A stretch of DNA of 64,000 bases from Plasmopara viticola (lineage: Eukaryota > Oomycota > Peronosporomycetes > Peronosporales > Peronosporaceae). The notes under the pieces are model-generated. The model saw only the letters and a program-made list of their open reading frames with translations. It was not told the origin of the DNA and did not search any database. Of this stretch, positions 37,346 through 46,949 are shown one piece after another. The DNA lies in contig MBPM02000035.1 in assembly GCA_001695595.3 (NCBI GenBank), positions 186,001 to 250,000 of the forward strand, written 5' to 3'. The translations under genes and the position numbers were made by a program. Numbering within the stretch: position 1 is the stretch's first letter; each line of letters starts with the position of its first letter.

Positions 37346-38044
37346 ATGAGCTTCGCGGACTATGCTGTCACCGGGACGATGCCCGTCGCCGCCAGCCGCA
37401 ATGTTTCCGCATCTCTCTCCTTTCCATCAGCTCATGCACGTCAAGCTGTCGAGGGCGCGACATTGAAGCTTGAGCAGTTCCAGCGCCAGGTGCTTGCCAT
37501 CAAGCGTGCATCCACTGCTGCCGGCTCTGTGGATGAGGACTTGCACGACCGCATCCGATTCGCCTGCTTACTTCAAGAAGAGATTGCCAAGGCTTTATCC
37601 CGCGTGCCCGCTGATGCTGCCAACTCGCTTATTAAACGGAAATTGTGTAAAGACTTTGAAAGTATTTCGACTCAGCTGGAGACGGCCGTACTTCGTGTCT
37701 CTGCGCGTGAGCAAGAGCAACAGCAGGCACTTAAAGATCAACAACAGGATGGTCGGATCGTAGCCGAACATCAAGGTCAAGTGTTTGAGTTTGCTGAGCT
37801 CGAGAACGAAATTGCGCACAACGAGGCACTTATCGAGGAGCGTGAGCAGGACATTAATAAAATTCACCAGAGTGTGGCACAGGTGAATGAGATTTTTAGA
37901 GATCTGGCCACTATTGTGCAGGATCAACAGGAAGCGATCGATGATATCGAATCACACGTACATGAGAGCATGCAACAGACGCAGCAGGGACTGAATGAAA
38001 TTAAGAAGGCCTCTGATGCGCAGGGCTATTGTACGCTACAATAG
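37346..38044 (+). CDS. Qa-SNARE (syntaxin-like) without transmembrane anchor, ending in a CaaX box
   Basis: A 232-residue protein with ATG start. Residues ~30-125 form a helical N-terminal (Habc-type) region. Residues ~155-220 are the SNARE coiled coil, with the endosomal-syntaxin-like run QVNEIFRDLATIVQDQQEAI and zero-layer glutamine at about Q194, which marks a Qa-SNARE (Stx7/Pep12-like). Known syntaxins usually end in a basic linker and a membrane helix; here the protein stops 10 residues after the coil with C-T-L-Q, a good prenylation (CaaX) signal. The 174-bp spacer to the next gene contains no good membrane-spanning exon, although a 3' intron cannot be fully excluded. The expected role is endosome/vacuole-type membrane fusion. 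The gene is convergent with the DEAH helicase. Confidence 0.88.
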   Translation: MSFADYAVTGTMPVAASRNVSASLSFPSAHARQAVEGATLKLEQFQRQVLAIKRASTAAGSVDEDLHDRIRFACLLQEEIAKALSRVPADAANSLIKRKLCKDFESISTQLETAVLRVSAREQEQQQALKDQQQDGRIVAEHQGQVFEFAELENEIAHNEALIEEREQDINKIHQSVAQVNEIFRDLATIVQDQQEAIDDIESHVHESMQQTQQGLNEIKKASDAQGYCTLQ

Positions 38045-38218
38045 GTACAAGTTGTGAATGTTGGTTGGTCATACAGAGTAAGAAGGTAATTTAGGAAATA
38101 CATGGACTTTTAGTGTATCTAAAAAATTATCTATTGCTTGAACTGTGTTTAGTATGCCAACTTCATGACAAGGCGGCAGCTACAAGAGTAACTTTCAATT
38201 TCAAAGCGAGAAATTGAC

Positions 38219-40711
38219 TCAGATGGCAGACTCTACCGATTTAAAGCGCTTCTTGCGAGCCAAAAAACGAGCACGTGCCGCAGCGACGGCGTCAGCTGTC
38301 GTTTCAGAAGGTGCAACAACTGATTCTAGTTTTGTTTCCGTCTGTGTTGCATGTCGTTCGTAGGCTGATTCGTCGACAGGAGGGCTGCGTCCACACAACG
38401 CATACAGCTGCGCGACTGAAACGTGTAGCTTGCCTTTGCTGTACTGTTCTAACCACTTTCGTTCAACAGCCACAGCGCCACGCATGAATGGCTTACTTGT
38501 GACGACAAGTTCGTGGTACACACACACTTCGGGTGCAGCAGCGTAGCACATTGCCGAGAGCGGATGAAATTGTACCAGCTGGGTGGCGTTCGTGCCATCT
38601 TCATTACGGTGCAATAAACGGTACACAGACTCCATCGTACATCGACGAGCGGCATTCATGAAAAATCCTGCGCAAAGTGATTGTCGAAGACGATCATCGA
38701 TCGAGGCATCATGTCTGATCTTCGTGTCAGTATCCTTGACAGTCTCTAAATCATGTCGAGGTAGCGCATTAATTATATCGCGGAGTTGTTTTGCGATTAA
38801 TTCAGCCATCGTTAGAGCACGCAATCGAAGGTGGCGATCTTTACACCAATCCTCGAGCTCACGGCGTTGACCATGAACTTGATGCGATTTACATATAAAA
38901 GCCTCAAACAACAATCGGTATGTGAGCTGGTCGCCATCATCATGAACAAGACCTTCTCTCTTTAATGTCAAAATGCGCTGTCCCCAGTCTATGGCATCAC
39001 TCTTGTCTTCAGACCGCCGCTTTTTACTGTGGTGGGATTCATAAAATACATTTTCGACAGAAAGCATTGCAACCACTTGAGTCATCTCTCGACTGCATTG
39101 CAATCGCAATGACTCTACAAGAGCGCGCGACAGTTTTGGCTCTAATGGGAAAGCTGCCATAACTTTACCGAGAGGATTTGCTTTGCCAGTCGTGGCATCA
39201 ATCGCTCCAAGCACGTACAACTGCTTTAATGCATCCAAAAGCGAGTCTTCGTCAGGAGGGTCCACATATGAAAAGCCTAGCACGTCCTGAATCCCTAGCA
39301 ATTTGAGATACAACACAGTGTTGGCAAGGTTTGTCCGTTGAATTTCAGGCACGGTTTCTTGGGCCATTTCCTCGTACGACATCTTGTCGTACAGGCGATA
39401 ACACTTTCCTGGTGCTGTACGGCCAGCCCGTCCTGCTCGCTGCTGTGCCGACACTTTTGAGATCGGTACGACCACCAGCGACTCCATTTGTTGTAATGGA
39501 TTGTACACTTTTTGTTTCGTAAAGCCGCAGTCCACAACGTATCGTACACCGTCGATCGTTAGTGATGTCTCGGCAATGTTTGTAGCAACGATTACCTTAC
39601 GAACACGAGTCATTGGTACTAAATCGAAAATCTCTCGCTGTTTCTGATCTTGTAGTCCACCGTACAGTGGCAGCACACGCAGTTCTATTTTATCATTACG
39701 CTTCTTCTGTTCCCGATACAAAGCTCGAAGTTGAGCACACGCATCTTCAATTTCTTTCTGACCTGTAAGAAACACCAAGATATGTCCTGGTTCCTCACTA
39801 TTGTGCACTTGCATGGTCGTCTCCACAGCAGCATGCACATAGGTCGACAACGGACCTCTAAGTCCCATAATTTGTCGCTGTTTCGAGTGGAATATATCCA
39901 CAGGGTACACTCGTCCAGGAATCGTGACTACTGGACACGGCTTTGTAACTTTGCTCTTTTTGCTCTTGATTTTTTTTAAACTTGTTGACTCACCAAAAAA
40001 TGCTGCAAATTTATCAGCATCCAAAGTTGCCGATGTGATGAGTACTCGAAAGCTCGGTCGTTTTCTGATAATCTGCTTTAATAATCCCAGCAGCACATCT
40101 GTATGAATACTGCGCTCATGAGCTTCATCCAGCATGACGACGCTATACTTTGTAAGCAACGGATCGCTCAGACACTCGCGAACCAACACTCCGTCCGTCA
40201 AAAACTTAAGCTTTGTCTTGTCGCTACAGCGAGATTTGAACCTGATCGAATAGCCGACCAGTCCATCGCCTCCAACTTTTGTTTCCATTTCCTCAGCGAC
40301 TCGATGAGCCACAGAGACTGTCGCGACTCGTCTGGGTTGAGTGATGGCTATGCACTGCGATACTTTCCCACCATCGCTTTCTGATCTGGTATAAGTGCCA
40401 CAGACGTGGAGATACTGCGGAAGTTGCGTGGTTTTGCCAGATCCTGTTTCGCCGACACAGACAACGACTTGATGGTCTTTTAAAGCCTGTAAAAGTTCCT
40501 CGCGATGTGCTAATGCGGGAAGGGAGGGGCTCAAATTGGACTGCGCAGGTTTCGTCTCCTGCGTGCTAGAGCGATCGGATCGAAATGTTGATTTCCGAGA
40601 GTAGCGATGGCCTGTAAAGGAAGAAAATGAATCTTTGCGAAGGCGACTACGAGAATGCGAACGAGCGCGAGGGCTCGACCGCGACTGAGAACGTCGCCGT
40701 TTGTAAGTCAT
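38219..40711 (-). CDS. DEAH-box RNA helicase (DHX35/DHX33-like)
   Basis: An 830-residue uninterrupted protein. Residues 1-50 are Arg/Ser-rich, as in splicing-associated proteins. The helicase core shows Walker A GETGSGKT (87-94), TQPRRVA (motif Ia), the DEAH box at 195-198, SAT at 227-229, LVFLTGQ, TNIAETS and QQRAGRAGR (423-431). After the core come the winged-helix/ratchet (HA2) and OB-fold regions, including TVPEIQR, FPLEPKLSRAL and HPLSAM. This is the complete arrangement of the Prp22/Prp43/DHX family, so it should be an ATP-dependent RNA or RNP remodelling enzyme, probably nuclear. Which DHX subfamily it belongs to (DHX35, DHX33 or a spliceosomal Prp) needs a phylogeny. Its 3' end faces the SNARE gene. 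Confidence 0.95.
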   Translation of the reverse strand: MTYKRRRSQSRSSPRARSHSRSRLRKDSFSSFTGHRYSRKSTFRSDRSSTQETKPAQSNLSPSLPALAHREELLQALKDHQVVVCVGETGSGKTTQLPQYLHVCGTYTRSESDGGKVSQCIAITQPRRVATVSVAHRVAEEMETKVGGDGLVGYSIRFKSRCSDKTKLKFLTDGVLVRECLSDPLLTKYSVVMLDEAHERSIHTDVLLGLLKQIIRKRPSFRVLITSATLDADKFAAFFGESTSLKKIKSKKSKVTKPCPVVTIPGRVYPVDIFHSKQRQIMGLRGPLSTYVHAAVETTMQVHNSEEPGHILVFLTGQKEIEDACAQLRALYREQKKRNDKIELRVLPLYGGLQDQKQREIFDLVPMTRVRKVIVATNIAETSLTIDGVRYVVDCGFTKQKVYNPLQQMESLVVVPISKVSAQQRAGRAGRTAPGKCYRLYDKMSYEEMAQETVPEIQRTNLANTVLYLKLLGIQDVLGFSYVDPPDEDSLLDALKQLYVLGAIDATTGKANPLGKVMAAFPLEPKLSRALVESLRLQCSREMTQVVAMLSVENVFYESHHSKKRRSEDKSDAIDWGQRILTLKREGLVHDDGDQLTYRLLFEAFICKSHQVHGQRRELEDWCKDRHLRLRALTMAELIAKQLRDIINALPRHDLETVKDTDTKIRHDASIDDRLRQSLCAGFFMNAARRCTMESVYRLLHRNEDGTNATQLVQFHPLSAMCYAAAPEVCVYHELVVTSKPFMRGAVAVERKWLEQYSKGKLHVSVAQLYALCGRSPPVDESAYERHATQTETKLESVVAPSETTADAVAAARARFLARKKRFKSVESAI

Positions 40712-41189
40712 CGCTGCGTGACTTATTAATGTGCAATAGACCGCTTTTTCACTTTTATTTCTTATGATTTATATCTTGATGAAATAGTTAGTATCTCACT
40801 AATTCAATATGCACAATGTTATCGTACTGAATTCGATGAAGGTTGCAAAGCGTGCACACTTTCGTCAAAGTTGCTAGATGGCCAAAAGTTGTACACTTCA
40901 TTAAAATTGTGCTGAAATAATACCAGTAGGAGAAGACTGATGGCGTCACAAGAATAATGGTAGCGGTTATGATCAGTGTCATTGTTACGGATGTAAAACA
41001 CGGACGTAAATGCAGTATTCCGTTGGTCTTGATAAACTCAGGTAACATTTAAAAGTTTTTTGGAAGGACAATTTAGAAAAAGCACAGGATAGCAAACAAA
41101 GGATTGGATTTTATTCGCTTCGGTTGTTGCCATCTCGTCAACAGATTTAACAGCCGCAAGCAAGCTTTCTTGTTTAACGACATCTTTCA
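40712..41189. other. upstream region of the helicase gene
   Basis: Non-coding AT-rich DNA. The part next to 40711 must hold the helicase promoter, but no defined element was recognised. Confidence 0.4.
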
Positions 41190-42165
41190 TTGCCATGACT
41201 ACCAAGCACACCGAAGACAACCAAAGGATAATATATAGATACCATTGGGAGCTCATCAGAAGGATATTTCTTATCAAAAGAGGGCTGCTGAGGCAAGTCA
41301 CGGCTGCAAAGGATGAGAGCGAGATAAATGAGACGTGGCTTCTAATGCCGCCAAGCCATCAGGCATTATTGTCAACGGCGTCCAATTTTGAATCAGACCA
41401 AGATTCAGTCTGCGATTTCGACAATAAATCAATCTGCACAACACTCTCACAATGACACGTCGCCTTCATGCGTTTATATTGGAAAACGGCTTTGGCGGAA
41501 CATTCGAAAGCGTTTTTGTCAAATTGATTGTGGGTCTACAGACAACTGGAGATCGAGTGGATGGATCAAGACAGCTAGTGGATGTTGAGCAACCAATCGT
41601 CGGAGAACAAGCTCGTTTCTTCTATCGTGAACAATGCCAAGGACATAATGCGGGTTGAAGTCAAGGAGAAGCTGTTTGAGGAGTCGGAGCGGCTATAGAA
41701 GTAGGAATTTATTGAGAAAGCATTCCGTGCTACTGAAAGGTACGGAGAAATCAAGGACAAACGGGGAAGTGGTCGCAAAAACGACACGACGTGAACGGAC
41801 GGTGACTTTAGAGAAAAGTGCTCCAATTGTGAACAAATTGGTCACATCAAACGAAACTGCTAAATGAGAGCCGTTCCAGAAATGGCAAGCGGTAGTGATG
41901 CAGTATTTGCTGTGCGTGAAAAGCGATAAGCCGATTGACTAGTTGACAGCGGCGCGGCATCACATATGACCTCTGATCGGAGTAAATTGGTCGATTACAA
42001 GCGTCCAAAAGCCAACATCGAGGCAACGATTGCAGACGGTAGAAAATTAAGCGTTGCAGGAATCGGAACGTTAAATCGAATTGGGCTGGAGAAAAAAGAC
42101 GCAGTGATAGAATGGGAAATTGTTGTGAATTGTGTCTTCCATCTGTTCTTGCCAGATTGAGCTCA
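41190..42165 (+). mobile_element. Copia gag-protease fragment
   Basis: The gag-like stretch starts near 41190 (RRIFLIKRGLLRQV). A CCHC zinc knuckle C-S-N-C-E-Q-I-G-H-I-K-R-N-C lies at 41819-41860, immediately followed by a stop. The protease signature VDSGAASHMT begins near 41942, with a TGA where Copia proteases carry Trp. An IADGRKLSVAGIGTL stretch follows near 42030. Several frames are involved, so it is dead. Integrase and RT do not follow in order. Confidence 0.8.
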
Positions 42166-43690
42166 ATTTTGTCTGGACGCGACGCACTGTAGCCGAGGAC
42201 GGGCAATTAGATTTGCTTCTTAACGTGAGACGTGTTCCGGAATGGTGTAGTGCAGTTGGCTTTGGTAGTTAAGCATCAGACCTTAACTGCTGAACACAAA
42301 GCGCCGTATTTGTCTCCGTTCTTGCTTCCTTTCTTGTTCTTTTCACCACAATCTGTATCGGTAGTCACTTGCGTGATGTTGTACTGCATTTTTGGCCGCT
42401 TGGAGGGTTGCGTAGGTAATTTCGGTTGGTGGGGGTAAATTTCTCTTGGCGAAAAAGTAGGAAAACGTTGACATGATGATGCGGTGCAAAACAGAGTTAA
42501 TTATGCAGTGACAGATTGAAGCTGTCAATGTTCCATTTCTTATAAATAAAAATGTATATAATCTCGATATTAAAGAATGTTCATCTACGCTCTTCGTTAA
42601 TCATGTAGAATTAAGCCAAGTTTATGTTATTGGCCAATCAAAAATGTAGGATGGATAAGCGAATGAGCGGAATGTGCGTCCTAATCCTTGGTTTTAATAC
42701 TTATAATGACTTCTGAAATGAGGAATAGAGGATATTAACCTGCGAAGGTCTTAGTCTTTGAGGCTAGTATACTAGATTTCGCGCCTTCTCTCAAGTAGTA
42801 ACCACGGCCTGTCCGCTGCACCTGGCAGCTCTTGTAACCAATCTACACCTGAGTCGTTTACATTGATACTCTGTTGGAATGAAGCAACATAGTATTTTGC
42901 CACAGGGCATGCGAAACGGACTGAAAATTGTGACAGTCCTGCGTGGTCCCAAATGACTGCTACACTTGGTTGCGCAAGGACCCGACATGGTTAGAGCGCG
43001 ACTGGGGGCGCTCTCTAGGACTGAGAACACTTTGTTGTAGCATCTTTATTCGAAGGTGATGAAGTTATCTATATCGATGATGCCGGTGCCTGGGGCGGTT
43101 CGCAAAGTTTCCTGTATGCTTCTCAACGAATATGCTGTGCACGGGGTGCTGCTTGTTTATTATATGCATGCCAAACTTCGCAGCAGGTATAAAACTAATG
43201 GTTGTCGTGAGTGAGAGCCTTTGCCATATATTAGAAAGTGAGTGAGCATATTATAAGTCAAAAGGTTCGAAATTATAGGGTTGCTCTCAGCACTCTGTAC
43301 CCTTTGACTTGTTTCTCTCATCAATGCTAGATGCAACTATGTGTATCTGCGCATGAGTGCCTCCTATACGAAACAAACTATCTGCTAGTCCGTAGTATGG
43401 TGCTATCTATTACACAAATGCGTGCTTCCCCAGAAAGCGTTGCACTTAAGTGTAGAGCCATAATAGAAAAAAATAAGCATGAGCTCGGGTCAGACCAGCT
43501 CTGCCCATTAACTCGCGGGAACACACTGTAGTGAAGAATGCTCCGTGCATTTTCCATAATCGTGGGGCTCATTCGTTTTGCCATGTTGTGATGATGGAGA
43601 CTGTATGAAACCGTACTTCGGTGTACGATTACGCTCAGCTGGCATCAGTCTGTGATCGTCTTGTTAGCAACCTTCGCTTTGTTGTCCTAG
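42166..43690. other. non-coding stretch with repeat R1
   Basis: No gene recognised. It contains one member of a two-copy repeat (42631-42720). Confidence 0.4.
42631..42720 (+). repeat. direct repeat R1
   Basis: Aligns with 46155-46240 along about 85 bases in the same orientation: 'aatcaaaaatgt', 'atgtgc.tcctaat' and a 'tgaaatg' end are shared. The two copies flank the Copia integrase and MULE relics. Confidence 0.55.
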
Positions 43691-44000
43691 CGCAGGCACT
43701 CAATACGAGCCCACCATTACTCCTGATAGCGCTTTGCACATATTGATCTTCTCGGCAACTGTTTTGCCAGAGTGTATGCCACCACATATCGTAAGTGATT
43801 ATCCACAACTGTCAAAATATACTTGGCGTCTCTCTTTGAAAATGTGTTTTGGGTCACATTTTGTCCGTTTGTCCTAGCTCCAATACGCGGGGCTACTTCG
43901 TCACAGTGCGTCCTGGAAGCGTTTCAATCGTCCGGTTCCATTACGGCAGCCCCCCTCGCAAGGTCTTGATACCTTTTTTTAGCGCGTTCATACCGTTTGT
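43690..44000 (-). mobile_element. Copia integrase fragment
   Basis: The minus strand encodes, across frameshifts, D-A-K-Y-I-L-T-V-V-D-N-H, corresponding to the start of the Copia integrase catalytic core (S-x-Y-F-L-T-x-x-D-D), together with neighbouring integrase-like residues. No adjoining RT or LTR was found. Confidence 0.55.
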
Positions 44001-44529
44001 ATAACGCGAAGGCCTCATCAAGACATCCTCGCTTGAACGTCCCATGCGATCGTGTCATAGCTCCTACTAACTTTCAGCCTTTAAGTATTGCACCGATCGT
44101 GTCTCCTCTTAGTGACAATCAAAAGTATAAGCTTTACCGTCTATGTACCAGCTGCCATAGCACATTTTTTGTCTCGTGTCTGGCGTGCACCCGCAAGGTC
44201 GCCAATCAGCCAGTGCGGAGAGGGGGTGAGGTCTTGCTTTATCAGCCGCCGGGGTGCGCCCGCGACAAATTTTGGCGTCTCCCCGCCGAACCAATAGTAA
44301 TCTACACGCTACCTTACGCGATACTTACAACGTTAGACATAAATCTAGGATGGACACCCTTGCGAGGCACACGCCGCCGCTTTAAAAATTCTTTTGTAAC
44401 TTATCACGCTCATCAAGGCAAAAATAAAAGGCTAAAGCACCTATTATACGTCTCATCGTCTACCAGGAAAATGCCCTAGCCGTGGGAAGGCCGGATGCTC
44501 GATACAACTTACAAAACCAATAGGTGAGT
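44001..44529. other. unassigned stretch
   Basis: A 160-codon plus-strand frame (43997-44479) occupies most of it, but it overlaps the Copia integrase border and shows no family features. It is treated as fortuitous. Confidence 0.35.
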
Positions 44530-45837
44530 AAAGAACGAGGCTATTCTATCCAAGATTTCGTTTGCCACTGGTGCGCGTGGTAGGCATCACTGCCACCCAA
44601 CAGACGTTTACGCTCTGTATATTTTCTGAGTGATGAGACGAGTGGGTCCCATCTTTGAGCAATGACCAAGCTCAGGGCATTATTGGAGGATGTGGGAAGG
44701 ACGGAATAACCACCACCATTTGTAATGGACAGGAAGATTGCTTTAATGACAGCCCTTGCAAAAGTGTTTTCACGGAGCAAGACGTTGCTATGCAGATGGC
44801 ACACCAACAAAAAAAATTCGCAAAACATCGAGAATCTTTCTGGCAGGAAGACTTCACAAGTTTATAAAAGCTTGGAATCTGCTGGTCTAATAAAAATCAG
44901 AGAACATCTACGCGCTACAACTTAGTAAATTGCGAAGTATAGCACCTGTACATGTGGTCCACTACTTGGAAACAACCAGGCTTTAATTTCGAGGAAGTTC
45001 ATAGATGCCTGGATGCGCGGGGTACGACATTTTGGACACAACAACACATCGCGGATTAAGAGTGCTCATGCAGCTCTAACTAGCATTCTCCCGGTAAAGT
45101 CAATGAAAGTCTACATCTTGTGTATTCGTGGGATCTTTCACTTCATCTTGATTCCGTGAAATGCAGGTGATCTGCTGACGTTAAATTCGGCTGCAAATCG
45201 TGCATTTGTGGGTCAGCTCAAATTATTTAGTTGAGGACCGCCAGAAAGCAATTATCTTCAAAGATGCGACTTAGCCCACAATTTGCCAGTGTTGTTGGCA
45301 AAATTTTTAAAGAGGGAGCTAATCAGTGCGCAAAAGTAGTACGGCCTGCGCAACATCGATTCTGTCCAGTTGAAGCATGTAGGGGCCTTTTCAGCTCAAA
45401 CATGGGAAATCCTTGTATGCGTCAACTGAAGGAACGTCAGACCCTAATTAATTACTGACTTTGACGACTGTTCGTGGCTTGAAGCCCCAATTCTAACGAT
45501 GGCTGCACCAAGAAAGCCCCAGATAATTGAAGTCGTGCTAAACTCATTTTTGAAAGAGTACCTCAACGAGCCTTCTGCTCATCGACAGCAAATAAACGTG
45601 AACAGTTTGGAGGCCCTGCCATCAACAGGGGCAGTCGTTGATTCTACATAGACTCAAGGGAAGCCAGCATCAACTCAGCTTCTTCCCTTTGCGCTTAAAC
45701 ACGTTAAAATTGCTGTAGACCCGTATCGTCAGAAATGCCAAATCTGCAAAAATTCAGGTCATAATTTGCGAACAGACCGAGCCCATGTGAAGCCATCACT
45801 GCTTCAGCCATTTACGTCGATCACAGCCATTGAGTAA
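44530..45837 (+). mobile_element. MULE (Mutator-like) transposase relic
   Basis: Read in shifting plus-strand frames, the order of MULE motifs is present: P-L-V-R-V-V-G-I-T-A-T near 44550-44600, then MDRKIALMTALAKVFSRSKTLLCRWH at about 44722-44805 (the D..ALM..A..VF....LLC.WH block of the MULE domain), then H-F-G-H-N-N-T-S-R-I-K-S-A-H-A-A-L near 45030-45085, and a zinc-knuckle-like C-Q-I-C-K-N-S-G-H-N-L-R near 45735. Stops and frameshifts interrupt it. Terminal inverted repeats were not found. Confidence 0.8.
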
Positions 45838-46940
45838 GCAGTTTTTTAGTAAGTGATGCAACGGGTTACTCGTGTTCCCTGTAAGCGGCACTGACTATTA
45901 ATCTACCTTTCCTCTTAGCTCATACTCTTTTTGGTTGTCGCCTTATGTTATAAGTGCCGCGAGGCTCATAAATTATTAATTTCGCTTTTTAGGCCTCATT
46001 TCTTTGCTGCTTTCATACCCGATTTTATACCTCAAAAGCAGAAAGTCAGTCCCATTTGAGTCCTATGGAGGAGAAACGCGACTGAAAAAGTGATGGAATA
46101 ATTGTGGAGTGTGCGAAGTCCATTATCTGATGAAGCCAATCAATAAACAATTTTATGGCTAATCAAAAATGTTGAATGGTTAACTAAATGGGTGGTATGT
46201 GCATCCTAATTCTAAAACCAAGCGCTTACGTCTTGAAATGTAACTTGCGATTTCTTTTAGCTTTTTGGTGAGACACTTTATTGCTGCAATCAATATCAAG
46301 CACAGGAATTTCCACTTGCATTCATTAAGGCTTCTTGTTAACTCTTCAATGCCTTCTTGTTAATGTCCTAAACATCACGTGACTTTAGTTTTACAATATG
46401 ATATAATATTTACTAGGCTGAGCTCGTGTTGCCATCTTACAGAGGCCTTTGTAATACTCGCCACGCTTACCTGAGCGACTCGCTCGCAAGTTTGATGAGG
46501 CACAAGAGCACAAAGTGCAGTCAGAACGAACCAAACTTTGCCTCATTCTTAGCTTTAAAGCCGTCAGCACCGACAAAGCTTCGACATCTTAGCTTAAAGA
46601 TGCCAAACAAAGTCCTCTCTGGTTATAAAGTGCTCCCAGATGCGTCGTGCTCTCGTGCAACTAAATGTTGCAACTGCTTGGGGCCTAAGAAGAGCGATGG
46701 CTGGTCAAGCCGGTCTTCCATTCCCTTAGGAAAATAAAAATACTACTCTATCCTCTAAAGAAAAATGTACCAAAGCTTTTGGCATAAATTGGAAAAACGC
46801 TACCAGATGCAGCGAGGCTGCCATAGCTAGTTGCTTCAAGGAAGCGTAAATTTAAGCCTTCTTTACTATCTATTACACTTATTCAAGTCGCAGGCTTAAC
46901 TCCAAGAGTTGACGTTAACTTAAATTATAATTGTGCTCCT
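45838..46940. other. non-coding stretch with repeat R2
   Basis: Contains the second member of the R1/R2 repeat (46155-46240). No gene recognised. Confidence 0.4.
46155..46240 (+). repeat. direct repeat R2
   Basis: Partner of 42631-42720, same orientation, about 3.5 kb apart. It may be part of an LTR or other non-coding element end. Confidence 0.55.
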
Positions 46941-46949
46941 CTAGCATAA

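Noticed and set aside
38045..38218. Possible last exon of the SNARE gene encoding a membrane helix
   Set aside because: One frame is open for about 40 codons, but its hydrophobic run is interrupted by Lys, Asn and Glu and no consistent splice pair was found.
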